Below, piece by piece: positions 28,919 through 37,706 of a DNA stretch of 64,000 nucleotides (the stretch's first letter is position 1; each line of letters begins with the position of its first letter). The position numbers and the translations under genes are program-made. The notes beneath the pieces were generated by a model, which searched no databases, was not told where the DNA came from, and worked only from the letters and a program-made list of their open reading frames with translations. The DNA is from Acidisoma sp. PAMC 29798. GTDB taxonomy: Bacteria > Pseudomonadota > Alphaproteobacteria > Acetobacterales > Acetobacteraceae. Where the stretch lies: contig NZ_CP126994.1 of NCBI RefSeq assembly GCF_030252425.1, positions 1,488,001 through 1,552,000 of the forward strand, in the 5' to 3' direction.

Positions 28919-30391
28919 CTAATCCCGCAGCACGCGCAGAAAGCTGCGCAGGCGAGTCAGGAACATCTCCGGCCGTTCGATCGTGAGATCCGCATTCACG
29001 GCGGCGTCGTGACGCAGCGCCGATTGGTCGCGCTCCGCCAGCGCCTCCAAAGCGCCCTCCAGATCCGGGCTCGTCTTGATCGCGGCCGTGATGGCGGCGA
29101 TGTCGAGACGAAACGCCCTCAGCGGCGTCAGCGCCGTGGCGGTGACGCCGAAATCCGAGCCCGTGATCAGGGCAATCGCCCCCAGAACCTCGCCGGGGCT
29201 CATCCGGTAGACGACGTGCGGTCCCTCCGGCCCATCCGCCGTAATCTCGGCCGTGCCCGATGCGATGACGAACAACGCCTGCGGGGTCTCGCCCTTGCGG
29301 ATTAGCGTCTCGCCGGCCTGCACCGCGATATCGGTGAAATGCGCCGCTAGCAGGTCGCGCTGCACGGGGTCTATGACGCTGAAGAGATCCGATTGCGCGA
29401 GCAAGTCACGTGGTGTGGGCGGCGTGATCGGCGGCAAAACCGCCACTCCTGATACCGCGAGGGCGATGCCAGCATGGCGGAGATGGCGGTGGACCTGCGT
29501 GTAGAGTTCGGTGCGTGCGGCGCCCAAGACGCCGCTGCTGGGAACGGTGAAGTTGATGGCATAGACGTTTCCATCGCCCTGTAACTTGGTGCATTGGATG
29601 GTGGTCGTGGGCAGCGGCAGCCGGCAGGCGAGGGTCGCCGCCGTGAGCGTATCGACGCAATGCTCGGGTCGCGCGCGCGCATCCAGCGTCACTTCGATTG
29701 CGTCGCCTCGCACGGTGCTAGGCAGGCTGCGATTGACGATACGCGCCTTGGCAATGACGCTATTGGGAATGATGGCGATGTTGTTGTGGCCGGTCTGGAT
29801 ATGGGTCGCTCGCCAGGTGACATGAACGACATGGCCCTCGATCGCGCCTTCGACCCAGATCAGGTCGCCGGCGCGGTAAGGTCTCTCAAGCCCCACCGCG
29901 ATGCCGGAAAAAACATCCGACAAGGTGTTCTGCAAGGCGAGGCCGAGCACGATGGCAATGACGCCGGACGTCGCCAGCAAGCCACCGATGGGCACCGCAA
30001 AGGCGAAATTGACGATGGCGAGAAGGGTCGCCACATAAATCGCGCCGGCCAGCAGGTCCGAGACGATCTGCGTCTCCTGCGGCTTATTCTCCAGCACCAC
30101 GAAGAGCCGAACCAGCGCCACGGCGCCGCGCGCACCGAGCATCCACCAACCCATCTCGATGAGTTGTTCCCACAACCGCTCGGCCGGGTTGATGACCCCG
30201 AAGCGGGGTCGCAGAGGCGAGCCGAGGATGCGCTGCACCAGCATGGTGAGCAGGACGAAGATGACGATGCGCCCAGTGGCGCGCAGCCAGAGCGGCTGGC
30301 GGCTGCGCAGCCGGGGCAACCCGATTCCGGCGACGAGCAGAACCGTCGCCAGTAGCAGTGGCAGCGTCTGCCCGTATTCCTGGAGAGGCAT
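28919..30391 (-). CDS. MscS-family mechanosensitive channel with C-terminal cyclic nucleotide-binding domain
   Basis: 490 residues. Four or so N-terminal hydrophobic helices lead to the MscS pore region, GVIAIVLGLALQNTLSDVFS, a variant of the Gly/Ala-rich TM3. The cytoplasmic beta domain follows (GDLIWVEGAIEGHVVHVTWR, NNIAIIPNS). From about residue 345 a cNMP-binding domain is appended: AGETLIRKGETPQALFVIAS is the first half, and the phosphate-binding cassette region is PGEVLGAIALITG, without the canonical Arg-Ser/Ala ending. Such fusions (bCNG type) are cyclic-nucleotide-linked osmotic channels, though many are weakly gated by tension. Its ATG is six bases after the amidase stop, so it is probably the last gene of that operon. 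Confidence 0.88.
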   Translation of the reverse strand: MPLQEYGQTLPLLLATVLLVAGIGLPRLRSRQPLWLRATGRIVIFVLLTMLVQRILGSPLRPRFGVINPAERLWEQLIEMGWWMLGARGAVALVRLFVVLENKPQETQIVSDLLAGAIYVATLLAIVNFAFAVPIGGLLATSGVIAIVLGLALQNTLSDVFSGIAVGLERPYRAGDLIWVEGAIEGHVVHVTWRATHIQTGHNNIAIIPNSVIAKARIVNRSLPSTVRGDAIEVTLDARARPEHCVDTLTAATLACRLPLPTTTIQCTKLQGDGNVYAINFTVPSSGVLGAARTELYTQVHRHLRHAGIALAVSGVAVLPPITPPTPRDLLAQSDLFSVIDPVQRDLLAAHFTDIAVQAGETLIRKGETPQALFVIASGTAEITADGPEGPHVVYRMSPGEVLGAIALITGSDFGVTATALTPLRAFRLDIAAITAAIKTSPDLEGALEALAERDQSALRHDAAVNADLTIERPEMFLTRLRSFLRVLRD

Positions 30392-30397
30392 GAAAGC

Positions 30398-31951
30398 CTA
30401 GCCCTGGCTGAGCACGGGCGGCTGGCGGTGCTTCGTCGCGCTCTCATAGGCGAAGGCATAGGCCAGCAGATCGGCCTCGCTCCATTGGCGGCCAACGACA
30501 ATGAGGCAGAAGGGAGCGCCGGAGGCGTAGTAGCCCGCCGGCACGGTGACGCCGGGAAGGCCGGCGATATTGATCTCGCTCACCGTCGTCTCATCAATCC
30601 TGCCGCCGCCATGAAGCGGTTTGAGGTCGTTGCGCATTTGCGGAAAGATCAAGGCGTCGAGCTGATGCTCGGCAAAGACTGCCTCGACGATCTCCATATA
30701 GGCCGTCTTCGCGGCGATGAACTCCGACAGGTCAGGCGGCGCTGTCGGGTTGGCGAGGCAGGCCATGAATTGCGGCAGGTTCGGCATGAAGCTGAGCACG
30801 CCGCCGGGGCCGAAGGCGTTTTCCTTCGCAGTGGCGGCGGCGAAGTCCGCGAAGGTCTTCAGGGCGGCATCCGGGCCCAGCCGTTTCAGATATTGGCCCA
30901 GATCATAGGGCACCGATTCCAGACCGCGCGCATCGAAGGTATCGTTCGGGATGGTGGATTGGCGGATATCGGCGAAGCCGGTGCCAAGGAACGGGTCTTC
31001 CACCAGCACAGCGCCTTGCGCCGTGAGTTCGCCCTTGGCCCGCTCGTACAAGGCGGTCGCTTCCTCGGACAGCGGCATGTCGCGCCAGCCCGGCCCATAG
31101 AGGCCGATGCGCGTGCCCTGCAGGGCGTCGGCGCTGAGCTTGGAGGCATAGCCGCCGGCCGGCCTGTGGCCGACACCCGCGATCGTCTTCGGATCTTCGA
31201 TCGTATAGCCGGCGAGCACGTCGAGCGTCAGTGCCGCGTCGCGCACGCAGCGCGCAATGGGCCCGACCACATCGCGATTGCTGGACAGGGGCATGACGCC
31301 GGCATTGGGCACCAATGCGAAGGTCGGCTTGATCCCGACCAGCCCTTGGGCCGAGGCGGGGTTCTGGATCGATCCTCCCGTTTCCTCCGCGAGGCCGAGC
31401 ACGGCGAGGCTGCCGGCGACCGCCGTCGCGGTGCCCGCGCTGCTGCCGCCCGGCAGGAATTCGCGGCCGGCGGCGTTATAGGTCGGGCCGGCCCAGCTAT
31501 CATTCGCGTGGCTGCCGGTATGGCTGAGGACGGGGATATTGGTCTTACCGAGGATGATGGCGCCAGCCGCGCGCATCCGCGCGACCACGGGCGCATCGGT
31601 GCCGGGCATCAGATCGACGCCGCCATGCTGGCTATTGAGCAGCCACCAACCGCCGGTGGTCGGGAAGCCCTTCATGTCCATGGCGTCCTTCACCACCACG
31701 GGCACACCGGCGAGCGGGCCGAGCGCTTCCCCGGCGGCGCGGCGGCGATCGATCGCCCGCGCATCGGCCAGGGCATCCGGGTTCATGAAGACGATGGCGT
31801 TGTAATGCGCATTGTAGACGGCGATGCGATCGAGAAAGGCCTGGGTCAGTGCTTCCGAAGTGATCGCGCCGCTCGCGAAGGCGGCTTGCGCCTGCTCCAG
31901 CGTGAGTTCGACGATGTCGATCGCGGCGGGGGCGGCACTGGCTTCGCTCAT
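30398..31951 (-). CDS. Amidase signature family amidohydrolase
   Basis: 517 residues with the full Ser-cisSer-Lys triad: Lys in VVVKDAMDMKG (about residue 80), the Ser pair in GGSSAGTATAVAG and the nucleophile in EETGGSIQNPAS. Amidases of this family hydrolyse carboxamides or act on amide intermediates; this one is closest to the broad amidase/GatA-like group, not a true GatA (no GatB or GatC neighbours). ATG at 31951 follows GGAG by seven bases. Downstream of the APC, ferredoxin and M24 peptidase genes and upstream of the MscS-cNMP channel, it likely takes part in using an imported amide or amino compound. The substrate is unknown. Confidence 0.88.
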   Translation of the reverse strand: MSEASAAPAAIDIVELTLEQAQAAFASGAITSEALTQAFLDRIAVYNAHYNAIVFMNPDALADARAIDRRRAAGEALGPLAGVPVVVKDAMDMKGFPTTGGWWLLNSQHGGVDLMPGTDAPVVARMRAAGAIILGKTNIPVLSHTGSHANDSWAGPTYNAAGREFLPGGSSAGTATAVAGSLAVLGLAEETGGSIQNPASAQGLVGIKPTFALVPNAGVMPLSSNRDVVGPIARCVRDAALTLDVLAGYTIEDPKTIAGVGHRPAGGYASKLSADALQGTRIGLYGPGWRDMPLSEEATALYERAKGELTAQGAVLVEDPFLGTGFADIRQSTIPNDTFDARGLESVPYDLGQYLKRLGPDAALKTFADFAAATAKENAFGPGGVLSFMPNLPQFMACLANPTAPPDLSEFIAAKTAYMEIVEAVFAEHQLDALIFPQMRNDLKPLHGGGRIDETTVSEINIAGLPGVTVPAGYYASGAPFCLIVVGRQWSEADLLAYAFAYESATKHRQPPVLSQG

Positions 31952-31972
31952 GGGGAACTCCGGGCTAGGTGT

Positions 31973-32047
31973 GGCGGAAACGCTAAACTCTTCCGCCCGA
32001 CACCCTACCGAAAGGCCGTGGGACGTAATAGCGTCGCGTCTTCCGCC
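31973..32047. repeat. Palindromic dispersed repeat, copy 3 (eroded)
   Basis: The left arm is at 31973-32001 (GGCGGAAACGCTAAACTCTT, then CCGCCCGAC) and the right arm at 32018-32047 (GTGGGACGTAATAGCGTCGC, then GTCTTCCGCC). The right arm matches the family consensus at about 23 of 30 positions. It occupies the 107-base gap between the M24 peptidase and amidase genes, inside an otherwise compact operon. Confidence 0.6.
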
Positions 32048-32058
32048 GCCCGAGTGGT

Positions 32059-32766
32059 CTATGCCGCCGGACGATCGGTGAAATAGGAATCGTCGAGCAG
32101 CATGTCTTCGTAGAAGGCGCCGTAGCCCGCCGTGGGATGGCGGATATGGATCTCCAGCACCCAAAGCAGCGGGGAGGGCGTGAAGTCCACATCCATCATC
32201 GGGCCGTCATAGACCGCCGCATGGGGAAAATCCGCGAGGCGATGGCCCGAAAGATCGAGGTTGAGTTCCCAACCCATGGCCAGGGCCTCGGCGGTCGCGA
32301 AATCATACAGCGCCTTGCCGCTCAGCCCCTCGGTCTCCCACTTGTGGCGCACGGTGTGGAACAGGCTGCAGGCATCGCGGCCGCAGCGCGCCATGTCGGG
32401 ATTGTCGCCAACCGTGAAGGTCTCCCCGCCATCGCCTTCCCATTCCTTCCATACGGGGCCGATGTCGATCAGGAAGATGTCCGTCTCCTTCAAGACGATG
32501 CCGGGGTCGGACGGGGCGCCGAAAGTCTTCAGCGTATTGGTGCCGAAACGGACATAGACGTCGTGCCAGCCGCGCACCATGTCATGCGTGGCGAGAATGT
32601 CCTTGGCCATGTCCACGGCATCTTCCTCGACCATGCCCGGTGTCACGCGGGCGGCGATGTCGTGGATGATGCCGCGCGTCATGCCGCGCACCTTGAGCAT
32701 CGTCTCCTTCGCGAAGGCGGGGCCGACGGCTTCCAGGCTCGCTTGGGTGTCCATGAGGTCGTTCAT
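32059..32766 (-). CDS. M24 family metallopeptidase (aminopeptidase P/creatinase fold)
   Basis: 235 residues, a pita-bread domain without the N-terminal creatinase-like half, so short for Xaa-Pro peptidases (~400). Metal ligands are visible in order: Asp in FLIDIGPVWKEWEGDGGETF (two acids), His in LSGHRLADFPH, Glu in WVLEIHIRH and Glu in GAFYEDML. HDVYVRFGTNTL resembles the substrate loop. It could be a dipeptidase, Xaa-Pro aminopeptidase or non-peptidase hydrolase such as creatinase. ATG at 32766 follows GGAG and overlaps the ferredoxin stop (ATGA). Between an amino-acid permease and an amidase it fits catabolism of a peptide- or amide-like compound. Confidence 0.8.
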   Translation of the reverse strand: MNDLMDTQASLEAVGPAFAKETMLKVRGMTRGIIHDIAARVTPGMVEEDAVDMAKDILATHDMVRGWHDVYVRFGTNTLKTFGAPSDPGIVLKETDIFLIDIGPVWKEWEGDGGETFTVGDNPDMARCGRDACSLFHTVRHKWETEGLSGKALYDFATAEALAMGWELNLDLSGHRLADFPHAAVYDGPMMDVDFTPSPLLWVLEIHIRHPTAGYGAFYEDMLLDDSYFTDRPAA

Positions 32767-33143
32767 TCTGTGGTCTCCAGACTTGATGTTTTGGTGCTGC
32801 GTGTGGGTGGGCTGTCGATCTCGATGGCGAGGCCGTCGAGCGTGGTGTCGAGCGTGATCTGGCAGGCGAGCCGATGCGCGCCGGTTGTGCCCGGCAGGGC
32901 CGCGAGCAGCCGAGCTTCGTTTCGCGCGGGTGGTGGCAGGCAGGCCTGCCAGGCCTCGGCAATGCGCACGCGGCAGGTGCCGCAGGCGCATCGCCCGCCG
33001 CAGATGCAGCGGATGCCGGTCGCGGCGCGGCGCAAAGCGACGAGCACGCTATCGCCGACCGCCGCCGCCACCGGTGTCTCACCCAGACGCAAGGTCAGAG
33101 TGAGGTCGGGCGTTGCGTCTTCCGAAAAGTCGGCATCACGCAT
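32763..33143 (-). CDS. Plant/adrenodoxin-type [2Fe-2S] ferredoxin
   Basis: 126 residues. The cluster ligands read C-x5-C-x2-C in CGGRCACGTCRV (about residues 48-59) plus a distal Cys in RLACQI near residue 93; two further Cys in CICGGRCAC make the loop unusually Cys-rich. The fold start LTLTLRLGETPVAAAVGDS fits the beta-grasp ferredoxin domain. It would carry single electrons in the cytoplasm to an oxygenase or reductase; no oxygenase or ferredoxin reductase is encoded nearby. The 5' end overlaps the APC permease gene by eight bases and the 3' end overlaps the M24 gene by four, so it is firmly part of this operon. Confidence 0.85.
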   Translation of the reverse strand: MRDADFSEDATPDLTLTLRLGETPVAAAVGDSVLVALRRAATGIRCICGGRCACGTCRVRIAEAWQACLPPPARNEARLLAALPGTTGAHRLACQITLDTTLDGLAIEIDSPPTRSTKTSSLETTE

Positions 33144-34539
33144 CCTGCCGCGATCCCATCATGTCCGCGGCGAAACGCGGATTGGTGGCGATCGTGCGGT
33201 GACGCAGCGTGATCCAGGCGGCGCCGATGATGAGATAGGCGAGGAACAGGTAGGGGAAGTATTTCACCGGCGCGGGCGGCACGGGATAGACGCTGCCGAC
33301 CGTCGGGATCGTCAGCAGAACGAGCGAGACGGCAGCGAGGGCGATGTGTCCCGGCTTCATTTGGCCGATCGACTTCAGATAGACCGGTGCTGCAATGGCG
33401 ATGAGGATATAGGGCACGAGGAAGCCGAAGGCCGCGAGCGTGCCGGCATCATTGAAGACATCCAGCGGCGCCATGCCGCGCAATATGCAGATGGCGGGGG
33501 CAAGAAATGAAATCGCACCCATCACCAGCACGGCGACATGCGGTGTCTCGTTCTTCGCATGGGACTCCGCCGTCGACTGATGGAACAGGCCCTGGCGGCC
33601 CATGCTGTAAATGACGCGGCCACCGGCATTGAGGCAGGACAGATTGAGGGCGAAGAAGCTGATCATGGCACAGGCCGAGAGCGGCGCTTGCAGGAAGGGC
33701 ATGTGAACGAGTTGCGCCATGACGTTCAACGGCGCGTCGATCTGGTCCAGAGTGGTCTTATAGCCATGCGTGGTCTGCACCATCACATAGGTCACGAAGA
33801 CGAAAAAGGCGCCGGAGATGACGAGGCTGAGCCAAACCGCGCGGGGAATGGATTTCAGCGGGTTGCGGGCTTCATCCCCAAAGGCGGTCGCGGATTCGAA
33901 GCCGACGAGGCTGAAGATGGCGACGACAACGCCGAGGCCCAGGCTGGAGAAGGGAATCTTCGCCGTATTCACCTGCGCCGGATCGACGGTGAAGCCGTGC
34001 ATCTTGAGGGCGATGAGGCACAGGAGGCCGATCAGCACCATCGACACGCCTTCGAAGATCAGCATGACCTTGGCGGAGACGGCGACGTTCTTCCAGGCGC
34101 AGTAGCCGGAGATGCCGACGCAGATGGCGAACAGCAACACCGTCGGCAGCGGAATGCCGATCATGGCCAACAGCTTGCCGGCGAAGATCGCAAAGCCTGT
34201 GGCCCCGGCAATGGAGATCCCAATATAGGCCCAGATCAGGGACCAGCCGCCGATGCCGCCGGCGCTCATGCCCAGGCCCTTGCGGATATAACCATACATG
34301 GAGCCGGAGGACGCCGAGCGCGACGCGAATTGATTGAGGCTGAAGGCCACGAACAGCAGCATGATCGTGCCGAGGGCGTAAGACAGCCAACTCCAATCCC
34401 CGGTGTTGGAATACATCACTGGAATGATCAAAGCGGCGGTCATGGTCGGCGAAATAAGCGCGATGCCCTGAGCGAGAAGCTCGACAGGGCCGAGGCAATT
34501 CTGTTTCAGCGCCCGCATGGCGGGCAATGATGATGACAT
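33136..34539 (-). CDS. APC superfamily amino acid/polyamine permease
   Basis: 467 residues with about twelve hydrophobic helices. TM1 has the unwound family motif region LGPVELLAQGIALISPTMTA, then SGSMYGYIRKGLG in TM2-3, a feature of the amino acid-polyamine-organocation family, and VVAIFSLVGFESATAFGDEA in TM6. It would import an amino acid, amine or related compound with protons. It is first in the minus-strand operon with ferredoxin, M24 peptidase, amidase and MscS-cNMP genes and divergent from a MocR regulator, so it is presumably induced by its substrate. Specificity cannot be read. Confidence 0.85.
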   Translation of the reverse strand: MSSSLPAMRALKQNCLGPVELLAQGIALISPTMTAALIIPVMYSNTGDWSWLSYALGTIMLLFVAFSLNQFASRSASSGSMYGYIRKGLGMSAGGIGGWSLIWAYIGISIAGATGFAIFAGKLLAMIGIPLPTVLLFAICVGISGYCAWKNVAVSAKVMLIFEGVSMVLIGLLCLIALKMHGFTVDPAQVNTAKIPFSSLGLGVVVAIFSLVGFESATAFGDEARNPLKSIPRAVWLSLVISGAFFVFVTYVMVQTTHGYKTTLDQIDAPLNVMAQLVHMPFLQAPLSACAMISFFALNLSCLNAGGRVIYSMGRQGLFHQSTAESHAKNETPHVAVLVMGAISFLAPAICILRGMAPLDVFNDAGTLAAFGFLVPYILIAIAAPVYLKSIGQMKPGHIALAAVSLVLLTIPTVGSVYPVPPAPVKYFPYLFLAYLIIGAAWITLRHRTIATNPRFAADMMGSRQDA

Positions 34540-34731
34540 GCGCGTCTATCCTTGCGTGGCGGGTGAGGGCCCGTTGCTGTGAAGAGATCGCCGCGCGCGT
34601 CTGGCTAAGTCCGTCCCGTGAGCCGCCGGGATCAATGCCCCGTTTAAACTCTGTTGCGGAGCCTATCCAATCAGGTGGATGATATGGAACCTCCAGTTTT
34701 AGGAACTTGGCTGGTCCAGTAGGAGAAACGA

Positions 34732-36207
34732 TTGCTCAGGCCATGGCAGCTCCAGATCGTCATCGACCGTGAGGGGCCGACGGCCGCCTATCTCCAGATC
34801 ACGCAAGCGGTGATCGATGCCATTCGCCAGGGTCGCCTCGCACCCGGCAGTGCCCTGCCGGGAACGCGGACTTTGGCCGGACGCTTGAGCGTCAATCGCA
34901 AGACGGTCGAACAGGCCTATGACGAAATGATTGCCCAAGGCTGGCTGACGGCGGAGACGACGCGCGGCACATTCGTGTCCGCCCTCTTGCCGGCGGTCGG
35001 GCCGGACGCGGCAAAGGGGCCGCCGGCCCCGATGGATGAGCCGCCGGACTTTCCACTGCGGCGCGCGCTGCCGGATCTGCCTTTCGTGGCGGCGGCGCCA
35101 GGCGAGCGCGTTTTCGATGACGGCACACCCGATACGCGGCTGATGCCGGCCGAGCTTTTGGCGCGGACCTATCGACGTGTCTTGCTCGCGGCATCTCGGC
35201 GCAACCAGCTCGGCTATGGCGATCCGCGCGGCAGCCTGGTGCTGCGCCAGGCGGTGGCGGATATGCTGAAGCAGGATCGCGGTCTTGAATGCGGCCCGGA
35301 CAATATCTGCCTCACGCGTGGGAGCCAGATGGGCATCTACCTCGCGGCACGGCTGGTCGCGCAGCCGGGGGATGCTGTGGTGGTGGAGGCATTGACCTAT
35401 CCGCCCGCGCGCGAAGCCTTTCGCGCCCATGGCGCGACCACCCTGAGCATCGGCCTCGATGACCAGGGTCTGATGGTCGATGAGTTGGAAGCCTGCTGCC
35501 GCCGACAGCGGGTGCGCGCCGTTTATGTCACGCCGCATCACCAATTCCCCACCACGGTGCTGCTGCCGCCGGAGCGGCGTATCCGCCTGCTGGCCCTCGC
35601 CGAGCAATTCGGTTTCGCCATCATCGAAGACGATTACGACCACGAATTCCATTTCGCGCATCGGCCGATGCTGCCGATGGCGAGCCTGATCGGCTGGCGT
35701 AAGCTGCTGTATATCGGTTCGCTATCGAAACTCCTCTCCCCCAGCCTGCGCATCGGCTACCTCGTCGCGGCCAAGGCGGTGATCGAGCGCGCGGCCGGGG
35801 AGATCATGATGATCGACCGCCAGGGCGACCCGGTGACGGAGGCAGCGGCGGCGGAATTGATGACCAGCGGGGCGCTCAAAAGCCACACGCGGCGGGTGCT
35901 GCGGGTCTATGCCGAGCGGCGTGGCTGCCTGGCCGAGGCGCTGCGGCGCGAGCTTGGTGGCGCGCTGACCTTCTCCCTGCCGCAAGGTGGGCTGGCGATC
36001 TGGGTGAAGTTTGCGGCGGGAATCGATCCCGTCGCCTTGGCCGAGGTGGCGCGTGCCCACAGCGTCTGCTTTCTGCCGGGGCGCGCCTTCTCGTCCCGCG
36101 CCGATGCCGCCATCCAGGGCGCGCGGCTGGGCTTCGCCAGCATGAACGAGGTGGAGTTGAGAGAGGCGGTGGCGCGCCTCGCGACGGCTATTCGTGTGCT
36201 GGGCTGA
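34732..36207 (+). CDS. MocR-type regulator (GntR helix-turn-helix fused to aminotransferase-like domain)
   Basis: 491 residues. The N-terminal winged helix (about 18-80) has LQITQAVIDAIRQGRLAPGS, LPGTRTLAGRLSVNRKTVEQ and the GTFVS wing. The rest is a fold-type I aminotransferase domain with NQLGYGDPRGSLVLRQAVA, HHQFPTTVLLPPERR, IIEDDYDHEFHF and the PLP Schiff-base Lys in GSLSKLLSPSLRIGYL (about residue 329). MocR proteins use PLP adducts of amines as effectors. The TTG start at 34732 follows AGGAG by six bases. Divergence from the APC/amidase operon makes that operon its likely target. The 192-base intergenic region contains repeated GGAAC and CCAGT words that could be operator half-sites. 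Confidence 0.9.
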   Translation: MLRPWQLQIVIDREGPTAAYLQITQAVIDAIRQGRLAPGSALPGTRTLAGRLSVNRKTVEQAYDEMIAQGWLTAETTRGTFVSALLPAVGPDAAKGPPAPMDEPPDFPLRRALPDLPFVAAAPGERVFDDGTPDTRLMPAELLARTYRRVLLAASRRNQLGYGDPRGSLVLRQAVADMLKQDRGLECGPDNICLTRGSQMGIYLAARLVAQPGDAVVVEALTYPPAREAFRAHGATTLSIGLDDQGLMVDELEACCRRQRVRAVYVTPHHQFPTTVLLPPERRIRLLALAEQFGFAIIEDDYDHEFHFAHRPMLPMASLIGWRKLLYIGSLSKLLSPSLRIGYLVAAKAVIERAAGEIMMIDRQGDPVTEAAAAELMTSGALKSHTRRVLRVYAERRGCLAEALRRELGGALTFSLPQGGLAIWVKFAAGIDPVALAEVARAHSVCFLPGRAFSSRADAAIQGARLGFASMNEVELREAVARLATAIRVLG

Positions 36208-36262
36208 CAGTAGCCCTATTTGAGGCTCATTGCGCCCTCGGAAAACGAGCAGATTCACGCCT

Positions 36263-36964
36263 ATGTGCGGTCGCATTGCCTCGACCTTGTCCAACGCCTT
36301 CCTCCGACGCTTCTTTCGGACGGAGGGGGATGCGCCCGCGCTGGCGCCACGGTGGAACCTTGCCCCCGGGCAGAACGCGCGCGTGGTGCGGCGTCTTATT
36401 CCGCAGGCCGGGATACGCGGCATGGCGGCGCTCCGCTGGGGCCTCATTCCGCATTCGACCGATATCCTGGCCCTGTCGTCGCAGCCCGCTCACGTGGAGG
36501 CTGAAACCTTGGTCGCGTCATCCCTGTTTGGGGAGGCGTTCGACCGTCGCCGCTGCCTGGTGCCGGCGGAGGTCTTCTACGAGTGGCAGGCGGTGCAGGG
36601 CGGCCTGCAACCCCATGCCGTCGCGCGGCTGGATGGTGCGCCACTCGCCTTGGGCGCCATCTGGGAGGGATGGCTGTCGCCCGACGGCGAACCCGTTCGC
36701 AGCTTCGCCCTCGTCACCACGCCCGCCAATACCGACCTGCGCCCGGTCAGCGACCGGATGCCGCTGGTGGTTCAGGCCGAGGATTGGCCGCTCTGGCTTG
36801 GGGAGACACGCGCCGACGCCACCCGGCTGCTGCGCCCGGCGCCTGCCGGCGTGCTCATGGCTTGGCCGGTTTCGGAGCGGATCGACAGCCTGCTGAACAA
36901 CGATGCGACATTGATCGAGCCAGTGCGGCCTGAACGGGCAGCCACCGAGGCCGCCCGGGTATAA
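36263..36964 (+). CDS. SRAP domain protein (YedK/HMCES family), active site diverged
   Basis: 233 residues starting MCGRIAST, so Cys2, the residue that crosslinks abasic sites, is present after Met removal. RWNLAPGQ, LRWGLIPHS, CLVPAEVFYEW (Glu retained) and TTPANTDL follow in family order. Two key positions differ: the usual N-A-R-A-E-T reads H-V-E-A-E-T, losing the conserved Asn and Arg, and the His before D-R-M-P is Ser (VSDRMPLVV). The family forms a covalent DNA-protein crosslink at abasic sites in single-stranded DNA. Loss of Asn and His may change crosslink formation or reversal. ATG at 36263 is fixed by the need for Cys2. It stands alone, 55 bases after the MocR gene. Confidence 0.85.
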   Translation: MCGRIASTLSNAFLRRFFRTEGDAPALAPRWNLAPGQNARVVRRLIPQAGIRGMAALRWGLIPHSTDILALSSQPAHVEAETLVASSLFGEAFDRRRCLVPAEVFYEWQAVQGGLQPHAVARLDGAPLALGAIWEGWLSPDGEPVRSFALVTTPANTDLRPVSDRMPLVVQAEDWPLWLGETRADATRLLRPAPAGVLMAWPVSERIDSLLNNDATLIEPVRPERAATEAARV

Positions 36965-37081
36965 TCACGGTTGGCTTCGCTTCCGCCCGCAATATGCGGC
37001 GGGTGTGGCGGCGCTCTCACCCGGAAGCGGCCATCTGTTCCATGTTGAGATCCGTCAGGCTGATCAGGTCGCGTGCCAGCG

Positions 37082-37642
37082 CTATGCAGCCGCTGGCAAA
37101 GCGAGACCCGCGAGCACCTCGGCCACCGTCGCGATGCGGGCGAAGCGGTCCGTGAGCACCAGTTCGGTGCGTGCCTTGATATCGCTGGCCGTGTAGTGCC
37201 GCCCATCGGCACCGCTCATCGCGAAGGTCAGCGTCGCCTCGGTCACGTAATCGACCGTCCAACCCAAGTCTGACGCGTGCCGGGCCGTCGTCTCGCAGCA
37301 CTGTTCGGTTCGGATACCGCAGATGATGAGGTGACGGATGCCGTGTTCCGTCAGCCACACGTCGAGACCGGTGCCGACAAGGGCGCTATGTCGGCGCTTG
37401 TGGAACACCGCATCCGGGTGGATCGCGAGCGGCGCGAGGGTGCGGACATGCCCTGACGCGAGCGAGAAATCGCCAGTCTCCTCGACGTGGAAGACCTGAA
37501 GCACGGGGGTGCCGGCGGCCGAGGCGCCGTCGATCAGGCTCTGAAGGGATGACACGAAGGATGCCACATCCTCGTCACTCCAGTCGGGCGAGTGGCGGAA
37601 CGATTCCTGGACGTCGATCACGAGCAGCGCGGTGTCAGACAT
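37082..37642 (-). CDS. Isochorismatase/cysteine hydrolase family protein
   Basis: 186 residues. The triad of the family is seen: Asp in LLVIDVQESF (about residue 10), Lys in FHKRRHSAL and nucleophilic Cys in GIRTEQCCETTARHA (two adjacent Cys; the second aligns with the usual T-x2-C-V position). Members hydrolyse amides or vinyl ethers (nicotinamidase, N-carbamoylsarcosine amidase, isochorismatase); the exact substrate is not evident. AGGAGG precedes ATG at 37642. It follows the MFS transporter gene after 64 bases on the same strand and converges with the SRAP gene. Confidence 0.85.
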   Translation of the reverse strand: MSDTALLVIDVQESFRHSPDWSDEDVASFVSSLQSLIDGASAAGTPVLQVFHVEETGDFSLASGHVRTLAPLAIHPDAVFHKRRHSALVGTGLDVWLTEHGIRHLIICGIRTEQCCETTARHASDLGWTVDYVTEATLTFAMSGADGRHYTASDIKARTELVLTDRFARIATVAEVLAGLALPAAA

Positions 37643-37706
37643 TGCAGCCTCCTGGAAGATTATTGAGCAAAATCACCCTTACGATGACAATTCGTAGAGC
37701 GCGCGC

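Noticed and set aside
30428-32086. Plus-strand open frame of about 550 codons opposite the amidase
   Set aside because: Antisense of a complete amidase with its Ser-Ser-Lys motifs; typical GC-skewed shadow.
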